NCBI RefSeq assembly: GCF_900109525.1
Contig: NZ_FOAN01000017.1
Coordinates: 1-58,327 of the forward strand
Length of the DNA stretch: 58,327 bases
Source of the DNA: Allobosea lupini
Lineage (GTDB): Bacteria > Pseudomonadota > Alphaproteobacteria > Rhizobiales > Beijerinckiaceae
Direction of reading: 5' to 3'
Shown here in pieces: positions 26,404 to 34,726 of this stretch. Each line of letters begins with the position of its first letter. Within the stretch, counting starts at the first letter, position 1. The translations under genes and the position numbers were made by a program. The notes beneath the pieces were generated by a model. That model ran no database searches and was not told the origin of the DNA. It saw only the letters and a list, made by a program, of their open reading frames with translations.

Positions 26404-26784
26404 ATGAGCGACAGCTTCGGCTTCGGCCAGCGTTTCACACCCGACGAGATGGCGTCGATTCGCAAGAGCCTGCGTGACGAGGCGCGCTTCGGGTCCGAAT
26501 TCATCGGCCGGCTGAAGCGGGTGGCGAAGCGCATCCCATTCGCCGAGGATCTGCTCGCGGCCTGGGTCTGCACGCGCGATCCTTCGACGCCGCGGCGGGT
26601 CAAGCTGACGCTGCTCGCGGCACTCGGCTATTTCGTGCTGCCGCTCGATGCGATCCCCGACGTCATGCCCCTGCTCGGCTTCACCGATGATGCCGCGGTG
26701 ATCGCGGCGGCGCTCGCTGCCGTCGCGGGCTCGATCACGCAGCAACATCGCGACAAGGCCAAGGAGATGCTGGCCGATCTGTGA
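26404..26784 (+). CDS. DUF1232 (YkvA-like) membrane protein
   Basis: A 126-residue protein with the DUF1232 core: RRVKLTLLAALGYFVLPLDAIPDVMPLLGF followed by TDDAAVIAAALAAV, a helical hairpin inserted in the membrane. Function unknown. AAGGGAGAGG just upstream of the ATG fixes the start. The N-terminal 60 residues are soluble and basic. Confidence 0.88.
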   Translation: MSDSFGFGQRFTPDEMASIRKSLRDEARFGSEFIGRLKRVAKRIPFAEDLLAAWVCTRDPSTPRRVKLTLLAALGYFVLPLDAIPDVMPLLGFTDDAAVIAAALAAVAGSITQQHRDKAKEMLADL

Positions 26785-26802
26785 GCGTCTTCCACCTCTG
26801 TG

Positions 26803-26913
26803 GTCATCCCGGACAAGCGGCGAAGCCGCGCTGATCCGGGATCCATTCCTGAGCCTTTCCAATAAAGGTTCCGGAATGGGTCCCGGGTCTCCCTGCGGTC
26901 GCCCGGGACGACC
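26803..26913. repeat. Dispersed palindromic repeat, family C long form
   Basis: Symmetric element of about 110 bases: GTCATCCCGGACAAGCGGCG and GATCCGGGATCCATTCC on the left mirror GGAATGGGTCCCGGGTC and CGCCCGGGACGAC on the right. It separates convergent DUF1232 and quinone-reductase genes. Elements with this GTCATCCCGG...CCGGGATGAC layout are frequent in Hyphomicrobiales genomes. Confidence 0.8.
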
Positions 26914-26920
26914 TAGGAGT

Positions 26921-27892
26921 TCAGGGAACTAATACCACCTTGCCCTGGACTTTTCGGCCGGCGATCAGCGCCAGCGCTTCCGCCGCCCGCTCGAGCGGAT
27001 AGGCGCCATGGACATGGGCGCGGATCTGGCCGGCGGCTGCCCAGGCGAGCAAGCGCTCCATATTGGCGCGGTGGCCGGCCGGATCGCGCCGGACGAAGTC
27101 GCCCCAGAAGACGCCGCGCAGGTCGCAACCTTTCAGCAGCAGGAGGTTGAGCGGGATCTTCGGAATCTCGCCGCCGGCGAAACCGACGACGAGATAGCGG
27201 CCGCCCCAGCCCATCGAGCGCAGGGCCGGCTCCGCCAGTTCGCCGCCGACCGTGTCGTAGAGCGCGTCGAGACCATTGGGAGCAAGGCGCCGCAAGCCAG
27301 CCCGAATGTCGTCTGCGGCATAGTCCAGCCCGTCCTGCGCGCCATGCTCACGGGCGAGCGCGAGCTTGTCCGGCGAGGAGGCGCAGGCGATCACGCGCGC
27401 GCCGAGCAGGGCGCCGATCTCGACCGCGGCAAGGCCGGCGCCGCCGGCGGCGCCCAGGATGGCGAGCGTCTCGCCCGGCCTGATCTCTCCGCGCTGGATC
27501 AGGCCGTGCAGCGCCGTGCCATAGGTGACGAAGAGGCCGGCAGCCTGGTGATCGCTCAGCTTGTCGGGAATCCGGATCGCAGCCTGAGTTGGAACCACGA
27601 CGGTCTCGCGGGCCGCGCCATAACCGAGCCAGGCGGCGACGCGCTCGCCGACCTGCCAGTCGGAGACACCTTCGCCGACGGCGCTGACCACGCCGGCGCA
27701 CTCGGCCGAGGGCGAGAAGGGCAGCGGCGGCTTCACCTGATAGCGGCCCTCGATCACCAGAGTGTCGAAGAAATTGAGCGCGGCGGCCCTGACCCGGATC
27801 GCGATCTCGCCGGGGCCCGGCTCCGGTTCGGGCAGGTCGCGGATCACCAGGGTCTCGGCCGGCCCCAGAGCTTCGCACAGCAGCGCCTTCAT
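26921..27892 (-). CDS. NADPH:quinone oxidoreductase, zinc-free MDR family
   Basis: A 323-residue medium-chain reductase. N-terminus MKALLCEALG with AALNFFDTLVIEGRYQ is typical of quinone reductases. The cofactor loop is LGAAGGAGLAAVEIG and there is no structural-zinc cysteine cluster. The start is set by GGAGG five bases upstream. Probable role is reduction of quinones or enoyl substrates; the physiological one is unknown. Confidence 0.9.
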   Translation of the reverse strand: MKALLCEALGPAETLVIRDLPEPEPGPGEIAIRVRAAALNFFDTLVIEGRYQVKPPLPFSPSAECAGVVSAVGEGVSDWQVGERVAAWLGYGAARETVVVPTQAAIRIPDKLSDHQAAGLFVTYGTALHGLIQRGEIRPGETLAILGAAGGAGLAAVEIGALLGARVIACASSPDKLALAREHGAQDGLDYAADDIRAGLRRLAPNGLDALYDTVGGELAEPALRSMGWGGRYLVVGFAGGEIPKIPLNLLLLKGCDLRGVFWGDFVRRDPAGHRANMERLLAWAAAGQIRAHVHGAYPLERAAEALALIAGRKVQGKVVLVP

Positions 27893-28145
27893 CGATCCTC
27901 CATCCCGTCCGGTCGCTTCTCTCGCATCCGCAGAAGGCTGGCACAGCCCGAAGCCGAACGGAACCGGGCGCAGCTTGCTCTAAACTATTGAAGCAGAAGG
28001 CGTCGTCCGATCGGGCAACCTGCAGCGGACGTTCGCATTTTCGCCAGGATCGTGACATCCTATCCGTCGCGTCGCGTCAATCCGGATCGCCGATCCCGCG
28101 CATTGTCCATTCGGCGTTAACGTTTTTGTTGGTTACTGGCGATCC

Positions 28146-28742
28146 ATGATTCGCATTTCGGCTCCCTCTTCCGTCTGCCGCCCGGCTCTGGCCGCTGCCT
28201 TGCTCGCCTTGGCGGCTCTGACTCTTGCAAGCGCCCCGGCGCTGGCCCAGCGCGCCGCGAGCAAGCCGGCGCCGGCCAAGACGGCTGCGGCCGGAGGGCA
28301 GGGCCAGGCGCTGCTGCTCGAAACCGCCGGCAAATGGCAGGCCTTCTCCTCGCAGCAGGGCCGCTCCAAGATCTGCTACGCTTTGTCCAAGGCCGAAACC
28401 CGCATCCCTGCCAATCTTAAGGATGTCGAGGGCCTGCTGTTCATCTCCAGCCGCCCCGGCGAAGGCGTGCGCAACGAGATCAGCCTCGTGATGAATTTCG
28501 ATCTCAAGGAAGACGTCGAGCATCAGGCGATCATCGGCAGCGAGCGCTTCGCGCTGGTCGCCAAGGGCCAGAATGTCTGGCTGAAGAACCCGGCCGAGGA
28601 AGGCCGCATGCTCGATGCGCTGCGCAAGGGCTCGGGGCTGGAGATCAAGGGCACCTCGAAGCGCGGCAACCCGACCAGCGACAAGTATTCGCTCGCCGGC
28701 ATCTCGCAGATCGTCAAGCGGGCCGAGGACGCCTGCAAGTAG
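28146..28742 (+). CDS. IalB-like (invasion-associated locus B) periplasmic protein
   Basis: A 198-residue exported protein. The Sec signal peptide ends at PALA-Q (residue 34). The mature part keeps family features: WQAFSSQQGRSKICYALSKA near residue 64, SLVMNFDLKEDVEHQAIIG, a FALVAKGQNVWLKNPAEE block and a C-terminal Cys. IalB was named in Bartonella, but homologues occur in free-living relatives and are not virulence markers by themselves. Precise function unknown. Confidence 0.78.
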   Translation: MIRISAPSSVCRPALAAALLALAALTLASAPALAQRAASKPAPAKTAAAGGQGQALLLETAGKWQAFSSQQGRSKICYALSKAETRIPANLKDVEGLLFISSRPGEGVRNEISLVMNFDLKEDVEHQAIIGSERFALVAKGQNVWLKNPAEEGRMLDALRKGSGLEIKGTSKRGNPTSDKYSLAGISQIVKRAEDACK

Positions 28743-28822
28743 GATCATTTCGCGATCGGCCGCGCTCGTGCTATGAGGCGGCCAATTCCGGGCGGGACAC
28801 GCCCGCTGCGAGCCGAGTTCCG

Positions 28823-30052
28823 ATGAATCTCTCTGTTGCTGAAGCCGCCCTTCCGGCGGCCGAACCTGTTATGCGGCGGCCTTCTTTGGCTGGGCGCACG
28901 CGCGCCGGCCTGGATGCGGCCCTGGCCGAGATCGGCGTTCCCGAGAAGGAGCGGCGCATGCGCGTCGGCCAGCTCTGGAACTGGATCTACCATTACGGCG
29001 TCCGCGACTTCGCGGAGATGACGACGATCGGCAAGGGCCTGCGCGCGCAGCTCGCCGAGCGCTTCTCGCTCGACCTGCCGGAGGTCACCGCCGAGCAGAT
29101 CTCCAGCGACGGCACCCGCAAATGGCTGCTGCGCATGGCGCCGACCGGTCCGCGCGATCGCGGCGCCGAGATCGAGTGCGTCTACATCCCCGAGGTCGAC
29201 CGCGGCACGCTCTGCGTCTCCAGCCAGGTCGGCTGCACGCTGACCTGCACCTTCTGCCATACCGGCACGCAGCGGCTCGTGCGCAACCTCACCACCGAGG
29301 AGATCGTCACGCAGCTGATGGTGGCGCGCGACCGGCTCGGCGATTTCCCCAATCGCAGCGCGCCCGACGGCGCTTTCGTTCCCAATGATGGCGGGCGCTT
29401 CGTCTCGAACATCGTCTTCATGGGCATGGGCGAGCCGCTCTACAATTTCGACGGCGTGCGCGATGCGATCGGCGTGATCACCGACGACCAGGGCCTGTCC
29501 CTCGGCCGCCGGCGCATCACCGTCTCGACCTCGGGCGTGGTGCCGCAGATCGGTCCGCTCGGCGACGAGATGGGCACGATGCTGGCGATCTCTCTGCATG
29601 CGGTGCGCGACGACCTGCGCAACGAGCTGGTGCCGCTCAACAAGAAGTACCCGATCAAGGACCTGCTCGAGGCCTGCCGCAACTATCCCGGCCTGTCGAA
29701 CGCCAAACGCATCACCTTCGAATACGTCATGCTCAAGGGCGTCAACGACAGCGATGCCGAGGCGCGCGAGCTGGTGCGCCTGCTCAAGGGCATCCCGGCC
29801 AAGATTAACCTGATCCCGTTCAACCCCTGGCCCGGCACGCGCTACGAGTGCTCGGACTGGGAGCGGATCGAGCGCTTCTCCGAGATCGTGTTCAAGGCCG
29901 GCTATGCCTCGCCGGTCCGCACCCCGCGCGGCCGCGATATCCTCGCCGCCTGCGGCCAGCTCAAGAGCGAGACCGAGAAGCTCTCGGCTCGCGCCCGGCT
30001 GATGCTGGAGCAGGGCGAGGTCGACACCGCGACGGCCGTGGCGACCCACTGA
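28823..30052 (+). CDS. rlmN: 23S rRNA (adenine2503-C2)/tRNA (adenine37-C2) methyltransferase RlmN
   Basis: Radical SAM methyltransferase of 409 residues that installs m2A2503 in 23S rRNA. The [4Fe-4S] ligands are Cys138, Cys142 and Cys145 in GCTLTCTFCHTGTQ. The methyl-bearing catalytic cysteine is probably Cys377 in ILAACGQLK. Other signatures are GMGEPLYNFDGV, TVSTSGVVP and INLIPFNPWPG. It is followed one base later by a small membrane-protein gene. Confidence 0.97.
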   Translation: MNLSVAEAALPAAEPVMRRPSLAGRTRAGLDAALAEIGVPEKERRMRVGQLWNWIYHYGVRDFAEMTTIGKGLRAQLAERFSLDLPEVTAEQISSDGTRKWLLRMAPTGPRDRGAEIECVYIPEVDRGTLCVSSQVGCTLTCTFCHTGTQRLVRNLTTEEIVTQLMVARDRLGDFPNRSAPDGAFVPNDGGRFVSNIVFMGMGEPLYNFDGVRDAIGVITDDQGLSLGRRRITVSTSGVVPQIGPLGDEMGTMLAISLHAVRDDLRNELVPLNKKYPIKDLLEACRNYPGLSNAKRITFEYVMLKGVNDSDAEARELVRLLKGIPAKINLIPFNPWPGTRYECSDWERIERFSEIVFKAGYASPVRTPRGRDILAACGQLKSETEKLSARARLMLEQGEVDTATAVATH

Positions 30053-30053
30053 C

Positions 30054-30542
30054 ATGCTGCGCTGGCTGCTGCTGATCCCGTTCGCGCTGCTCTTCGCGAT
30101 CGGTTCGGGCCTGGTCGCCCTGCTGATCGCCGGCGTCGCCTCGCCGGATCTCGGCCTGCTGATCGGCGGCGGCTTCGACCGGCTGATCTCGGCGCTGTTC
30201 GACCAGGCCGAGCGCGGCTTCGATCCCGGCCCTACGGCGGAGGCGGCGTTTTCCCTGCTCGGCCGGCTCGGCTTCGCCATCCTGGTCCTGCCGGTGGTGC
30301 TGGTCGCGATCGCGTCCGAGCTGTTCCGCTTCCGCAGCGGCCTGATCCAGAGCGGGCTCACCGGCCTGCTGGCCGCCCTGCTGCCGCTCGCCATGCTCGG
30401 CATGGCCAGGGCGCCGCGCGCCGGCGAGATGCAGGTCGTGGCGGCGCTCTTGCTGGTCGGCGCCGCCACCGGCTTCGTCTACTGGCTGATCGCCGGGCGC
30501 GGGGCGGGCGGGGAGAAGCGCGAGCCGCAGCGTCAGGCCTGA
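30054..30542 (+). CDS. Four-helix membrane protein of unknown function
   Basis: A 162-residue protein with hydrophobic stretches near residues 3-28, 71-90, 99-118 and 127-146, so probably four transmembrane helices. I recognise no family. Its ATG follows the rlmN TGA by one base, which points to cotranscription and coupled translation; relatives may therefore be found downstream of rlmN in close genomes. Confidence 0.75.
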   Translation: MLRWLLLIPFALLFAIGSGLVALLIAGVASPDLGLLIGGGFDRLISALFDQAERGFDPGPTAEAAFSLLGRLGFAILVLPVVLVAIASELFRFRSGLIQSGLTGLLAALLPLAMLGMARAPRAGEMQVVAALLLVGAATGFVYWLIAGRGAGGEKREPQRQA

Positions 30543-30550
30543 CCTTGCGC

Positions 30551-30656
30551 GTCATGCTCGGGCTTGACCCGAGCATCTCGGGCCGGATGGGGTTCCAAGT
30601 ATCGCGTTCTCGTCCTGAGATTCTCGGATCTTCGCTTCGCTCCGTCCGAGAATGAC
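30551..30656. repeat. Dispersed palindromic repeat, family A, copy 2
   Basis: GTCATGCTCGGGCTTGACCCGAGCATCTC on the left and GAGATTCTCGG...CCGAGAATGAC on the right, the same arrangement as 6618-6724. It lies between two convergent genes and ends five bases before the ggt stop codon. Confidence 0.88.
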
Positions 30657-30661
30657 GGCCG

Positions 30662-32422
30662 TCAATCGCCGATCGCCACGCCCTCACGCCGTCCGTCGGC
30701 GCCGCCGAGATAGCCCTCCGGCGTCTTGACGATGGCCTGGATGCCGGAGGTCATCTCGATCAGCCTGACGTCGTGGCCCCTGGCTTCCAGCGCAGCTTTC
30801 CAGTTTTCCGCTTCGCTCCCCTTCTCGAGCTCGGTCGGCCCGTTGCGGTTGCCGAAATTGGCGAGATCGACGGCGCGCTGCGGGTCCATCTTCCAGTCGA
30901 GCAGGGCGACCAGCGTCTTGGCGACATAGCCGATGATCTGGCTTCCGCCGGGCGAGCCGGTGACGGCATAGAGCCGGCCAAAGGCATCGAAGACGATGGT
31001 CGGCGCCATCGAGGAGCGCGGGCGCTTGCCGGGCTCGACCCGGTTGGCGACCGGTTTGCCGTCCTCGGTCGGCGCAAACGAGAAATCGGTCAGCTCGTTG
31101 TTGAGCAGGAAGCCGCCCTTCGTCATCAGGCGCGAGCCGAAGCCGTCCTCGATGGTCGTCGTCATCGAGACGGCATTGCCGGCAGCGTCGATCACCGAGA
31201 TATGGCTGGTGCCGTTCTCGACGCCATCCGAGGGCGCAAACAGGAAAGCGCGCTTGTTCGGCGGGGTGCCGGCACTGGCCTTGGCCATCGCCTTGTCCGG
31301 GCTGATCAGTTTTGCGCGCTCACGGATATACTCCTCGTCGATCAGACCGGAGATGGGCACGTGGACGAAGGCGGGGTCGCCGAGATAGAGCGCCCGGTCG
31401 GCGAAGGCGAGCTTTCCGGCTTCGGCGAACCAGTGGGCGGCTTCCGCGCCCGCTCCGGCACGAGCAATGTCCTTGGTCTCGAGCATGCCCAAGATCTGCT
31501 GCACGGCGACCGCGCCCGAGCTCGGCGGGCCCATGCCGCAGAGCGTATAGGCGCGATAGCGGCCGCAGACCGGGGCGCGCTCCTCGACCTTGTAGGCGGC
31601 AAGGTCGTCCAGCGTGATGTCGCCAGGATTGGTTGCATGGCCGGTCACCGTCGCGACGATGTCCTCTGCAATCGCACCCTCATAGAAGGCGTCGGCACCG
31701 CGCCCGGCGATGGCGCGCAGCGTCGTCGCGAAGGCCGGGTTCTTCAGGATCGCGCCGACCGGCTTGGGCTTGCCGTCGGCCTCGTAGAAATAGGTGGCGG
31801 CCCGGGCATCCTTGCCGAGATTCGTTTCCTGGGCGAGGAGCCCGTTGAGACGCGGCGAGATGGCAAAGCCCTCCTCGGCCAGTCTGATCGCCGGGGCGAA
31901 AACCTCGGCCCAGGGCAATTTGCCCCAGCGCTTATGCGCCTCCTCGAGCAGCCGGACCGTACCGGGCACGCCGACCGAGCGGCCGCCGACCACGGCATCG
32001 ACGAACTTCATCGGCTTGCCGTCGGCGCCGAGGAAGCGCTCGGGCCTGGCCGCCTTCGGCGCGGTCTCGCGGCCGTCGAGTGTGGTCATCTGCCGGCCGG
32101 CCTCGTCCCAATAGACGAAGAAGGCGCCGCCGCCGATGCCGGAACTCTGCGGCTCGACCAGGTTGAGCACGAGCTGGATCGCGATCGCCGCGTCGGTGGC
32201 GCTGCCGCCGGCCCGAAGCATCTCGCGACCGGCCGCGGCGGCGAGCGGATTGGCGGCAGCGGCCATGTAGCGCTGCGCCGTGCCGAGTGTCTTGGCGGTG
32301 CGGCCGGTCGCAGCTTCGGGCGCGGGCGCCATGGTCTGGGCCGGGGCTGCGGTTGCAGCGGCGAGCCAAAGGCCGAGAGCGATGAGCGAGCGGCTACCGA
32401 ATGCGGACGATGTATGCAGCAT
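30662..32422 (-). CDS. ggt: Gamma-glutamyltransferase (periplasmic, Ntn hydrolase)
   Basis: Cleaves glutathione and other gamma-glutamyl compounds in the periplasm. It has 586 residues with a Sec signal peptide (cleavage near PAQ-T). The autoprocessing and catalytic threonine is Thr405 in NGTSHISVIDAAGNAVS, which splits large and small subunits. The small subunit keeps GFGSRLMT and the substrate-binding GSPGGSQII. ATG 32422 is chosen for its signal peptide; the longer frame adds 19 unrelated residues. Confidence 0.94.
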   Translation of the reverse strand: MLHTSSAFGSRSLIALGLWLAAATAAPAQTMAPAPEAATGRTAKTLGTAQRYMAAAANPLAAAAGREMLRAGGSATDAAIAIQLVLNLVEPQSSGIGGGAFFVYWDEAGRQMTTLDGRETAPKAARPERFLGADGKPMKFVDAVVGGRSVGVPGTVRLLEEAHKRWGKLPWAEVFAPAIRLAEEGFAISPRLNGLLAQETNLGKDARAATYFYEADGKPKPVGAILKNPAFATTLRAIAGRGADAFYEGAIAEDIVATVTGHATNPGDITLDDLAAYKVEERAPVCGRYRAYTLCGMGPPSSGAVAVQQILGMLETKDIARAGAGAEAAHWFAEAGKLAFADRALYLGDPAFVHVPISGLIDEEYIRERAKLISPDKAMAKASAGTPPNKRAFLFAPSDGVENGTSHISVIDAAGNAVSMTTTIEDGFGSRLMTKGGFLLNNELTDFSFAPTEDGKPVANRVEPGKRPRSSMAPTIVFDAFGRLYAVTGSPGGSQIIGYVAKTLVALLDWKMDPQRAVDLANFGNRNGPTELEKGSEAENWKAALEARGHDVRLIEMTSGIQAIVKTPEGYLGGADGRREGVAIGD

Positions 32423-32562
32423 GGTCCTGTCCTCTTCGATTGCCGCGCAGACTAGCGCGCTTGCCGGCTTGCGCGCCATGCTTGCGGCGCTGGTTTGCTC
32501 TGCCGGGCGGCGCGGCTATGGTCGGCCTCCTGATTTGTTCGCCTACGCCGAAGGGGTTCGTC

Positions 32563-33171
32563 ATGGTGCTCACGCAGTCTCCGGCAATTCGCCGTCCCCT
32601 CGTCATGCTGCTTATCGGGCTGTTCGGCCTGGTTCTGGCGGGCTGCGGCTACAACAACGTGCCGACGCTGGAGGAGAAGGCCAAGGCGTCCTGGGGCGAG
32701 GTGCAGAACCAGTATCAGCGCCGCGCCGACCTGATCCCGAACCTGGTCGAGACGGTGAAGGGCTATGCCCAGCAGGAGCGGGAGGTCCTGACCCAGGTGA
32801 TCGAGGCGCGCGCCAAGGCGACGCAGGTCAAGGTCGATGCCTCCACGATCACCGACCCCGCCAAGTTCAAGGAATACCAGGACGCGCAGAACCAGCTCAG
32901 CGGTGCGCTCGGGCGCCTGATGGTGACGGTCGAGCGCTATCCCGAACTGAAGTCGAACCAGAACTTCCTGGCCTTGCAGTCGCAGCTCGAAGGCACCGAG
33001 AACCGCGTCGCGGTCGCCCGGCGCGACTACATCCAGGCGGTGCAGGCCTTCAATACGGAGATCCGGACCTTCCCGGGGGTGATCTGGGCTCGCCTGTTCT
33101 GGGGGGCCAAGCCGATGGAGAGCTTCTCGGCGACGGCAGGAGCCGAACGGCCGCCGGCGGTGAAGTTCTGA
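32563..33171 (+). CDS. lemA: LemA family lipoprotein
   Basis: A 202-residue envelope protein. The lipobox LVLAGC puts the lipidated cysteine at residue 28. The mature part is helical with the LemA pattern NVPTLEEKAKASWGEVQNQY, RADLIPNLVETVKGYA and VARRDYIQAVQAFNTE. AAGGGG six bases upstream of ATG 32563 fixes the start. It heads a lemA-TPM-TPM gene group. Role not established; such operons are linked to membrane stress. Confidence 0.93.
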   Translation: MVLTQSPAIRRPLVMLLIGLFGLVLAGCGYNNVPTLEEKAKASWGEVQNQYQRRADLIPNLVETVKGYAQQEREVLTQVIEARAKATQVKVDASTITDPAKFKEYQDAQNQLSGALGRLMVTVERYPELKSNQNFLALQSQLEGTENRVAVARRDYIQAVQAFNTEIRTFPGVIWARLFWGAKPMESFSATAGAERPPAVKF

Positions 33172-33217
33172 GCGTGTGATCCTGCGTGGTCCGGGTCTCT
33201 GCAGCCGTCGACATGCC

Positions 33218-33292
33218 GTCATTCTCGGACGGAGCGAAGCGTAGATCCGAGAATCTCGATCAGGAGATGCTCGGGTCAGGCCCGAGCATGAC
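33218..33292. repeat. Dispersed palindromic repeat, family A, inverted copy 3
   Basis: Reads GTCATTCTCGG...CCGAGAATCTC then GAGATGCTCGGGTCAGGCCCGAGCATGAC, the reverse orientation of copies 1 and 2. Its last bases include the ATG of the downstream TPM gene at 33288. It is shorter than the others because the middle segment is missing. Confidence 0.85.
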
Positions 33293-34097
33293 GGCCTTCA
33301 TCCGGCTCGCTGTCCTGCTCTTCTGCCTCCTTTCCCCCCTCATCGCCATCGCTGCCGAGCCGAACTATCCGGCGCTGACCGGCCGTATCGTCGACAACTC
33401 GAGCCTTTTGGATGCCGAGGCCTTCAGCCGGATCGAGCAGAAGCTCCGCGCGCATGAGGAGAAGACCAGCGACCAGGTCGTGGTCGCGACGCTGCCCTCG
33501 CTGCAAGGCTACCCCATAGAGGAGTTCGCCAACGGCCTGTTCCGGGCCTGGAAGCTCGGCGACAAGGCGAAGAACAACGGCGTCCTGCTCATCGTCGCGC
33601 CGAACGAGCGCAAGGTGCGCATCGAGGTCGGCTACGGGCTGGAAGGGGCGCTGACCGACGCGCTCTCGAAGGTGATCATCACCACTGCGGTCGCGCCCAA
33701 ATTCAAGAACGGCGATTTCGCGGGCGGAATCGAGGGCGGCGTCGATGCGATCCTCTCGATCCTGGCGGGCGATGCCGAGGAATGGCAGCGGCGCGCCCAG
33801 ATTCGCAGCGACGAATCCTCCTGGACCGAGACCGCCGCGGTGATTTTTGTCATGATCATCGTGTTCATCCTGATTGTCAGCTTCATGCGCGAGCTCGGCC
33901 GTTCCTCGGGCGGGGCACGCCGGCACCGGACGCGGGACGGTCGTTGGATCGTCCTGCCGCCCTCCGGCGGCTCGGGCTGGAGCGGCGGCTCCTCCTCGGG
34001 CGGCTGGAGCTCGGGTTGGGGAGGCGGCTCGAGCTCGGGCGGTTTCTCGGGCGGGGGCGGCTCGTCCGGCGGTGGCGGGGCTTCGGGGGACTGGTGA
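33288..34097 (+). CDS. TPM-domain (YgcG-like) exported membrane protein
   Basis: A 269-residue protein: Sec signal (LAVLLFCLLSPLIAIAAEP), a TPM domain from about residue 25 to 150 (LTGRIVDNSSLLDAEAF, then VEVGYGLEGALTD-type core), a transmembrane helix near 185-205 and a Gly/Ser/Trp-rich tail ending GGGGASGDW. ATG 33288 gives the signal peptide directly and lies inside the family A repeat. Middle gene of lemA-TPM-TPM. TPM domains have been called phosphatase-like; activity here unproven. Confidence 0.88.
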   Translation: MTAFIRLAVLLFCLLSPLIAIAAEPNYPALTGRIVDNSSLLDAEAFSRIEQKLRAHEEKTSDQVVVATLPSLQGYPIEEFANGLFRAWKLGDKAKNNGVLLIVAPNERKVRIEVGYGLEGALTDALSKVIITTAVAPKFKNGDFAGGIEGGVDAILSILAGDAEEWQRRAQIRSDESSWTETAAVIFVMIIVFILIVSFMRELGRSSGGARRHRTRDGRWIVLPPSGGSGWSGGSSSGGWSSGWGGGSSSGGFSGGGGSSGGGGASGDW

Positions 34098-34098
34098 G

Positions 34099-34707
34099 AT
34101 GCTGAATTCCGATGATCGCGACGCCATCGCCGAGGCCGTGCGCGAGGCCGAACGGCAGACCTCCGGCGAGATCGTCGTCGTCGTCGACCGCGCTGCCGGC
34201 AGCTATGTCGCGGTGCCACTGGTGCTGGCGCTGGCGCTTGCCCTGTTCTTGCCCTGGCCGTTCCTGCTGATCACGAATCTGAGCGCGGCCAGCATCTTCC
34301 TGGCCCAGTTGATCGCCGCAGCGCTGCTGCTCGCGACGCTGCTCTGGTATGGCCGCGGCGGGCGCTTCGTCCCTGGTTTCGTCAAGCGCCGGCAGGCGCA
34401 TGAGACGGCGCTGCGCGAGTTCACGGCTCGGGGGCTGACATTGACGCAGGGGCGCACCGGCGTGCTGCTCTATATCGCCGTGCAGGAGCGCTATGCCGAG
34501 GTGGTCGCCGATGCCGGAATCTCGGCCAAGGTCGATGGCGAGGCCTGGCAGAAGATCGTCGAGCCGCTGCTGGCGGCTGCGGCGCAGGATGCTTTGCGCG
34601 AAGGTCTGATCGCGGCGGTGCGCGATGTCGGCGCCGTACTCGCCGCCCATGCGCCACCTGCCGCCGACGATGTCGACGAGCTGCCGAACAAGGTGGTGAT
34701 TCTGTAG
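34099..34707 (+). CDS. TPM-domain membrane protein (second, COG3762 type)
   Basis: A 202-residue protein. The TPM fold begins DDRDAIAEAVREAERQTSGEIV, is interrupted by two transmembrane helices (about 38-56 and 62-85), and resumes with TGVLLYIAVQERYAEVVADAGI. Its ATG follows the preceding stop by one base, so it is coupled to the YgcG-like gene. Likely partner of LemA and the first TPM protein in one membrane-associated complex or pathway; function unknown. Confidence 0.87.
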   Translation: MLNSDDRDAIAEAVREAERQTSGEIVVVVDRAAGSYVAVPLVLALALALFLPWPFLLITNLSAASIFLAQLIAAALLLATLLWYGRGGRFVPGFVKRRQAHETALREFTARGLTLTQGRTGVLLYIAVQERYAEVVADAGISAKVDGEAWQKIVEPLLAAAAQDALREGLIAAVRDVGAVLAAHAPPAADDVDELPNKVVIL

Positions 34708-34726
34708 GACCGCCTGCTTCGGCTGA

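Noticed and set aside
28084..28145. GGATCGCC / GGCGATCC inverted repeat upstream of the IalB-like gene
   Set aside because: Only 8 bp with a 46-base spacer in GC-rich DNA; it could easily be chance.
28745..30469. 574-codon open frame on the minus strand
   Set aside because: Antisense to rlmN and the membrane-protein gene, both well supported; no recognisable domain.
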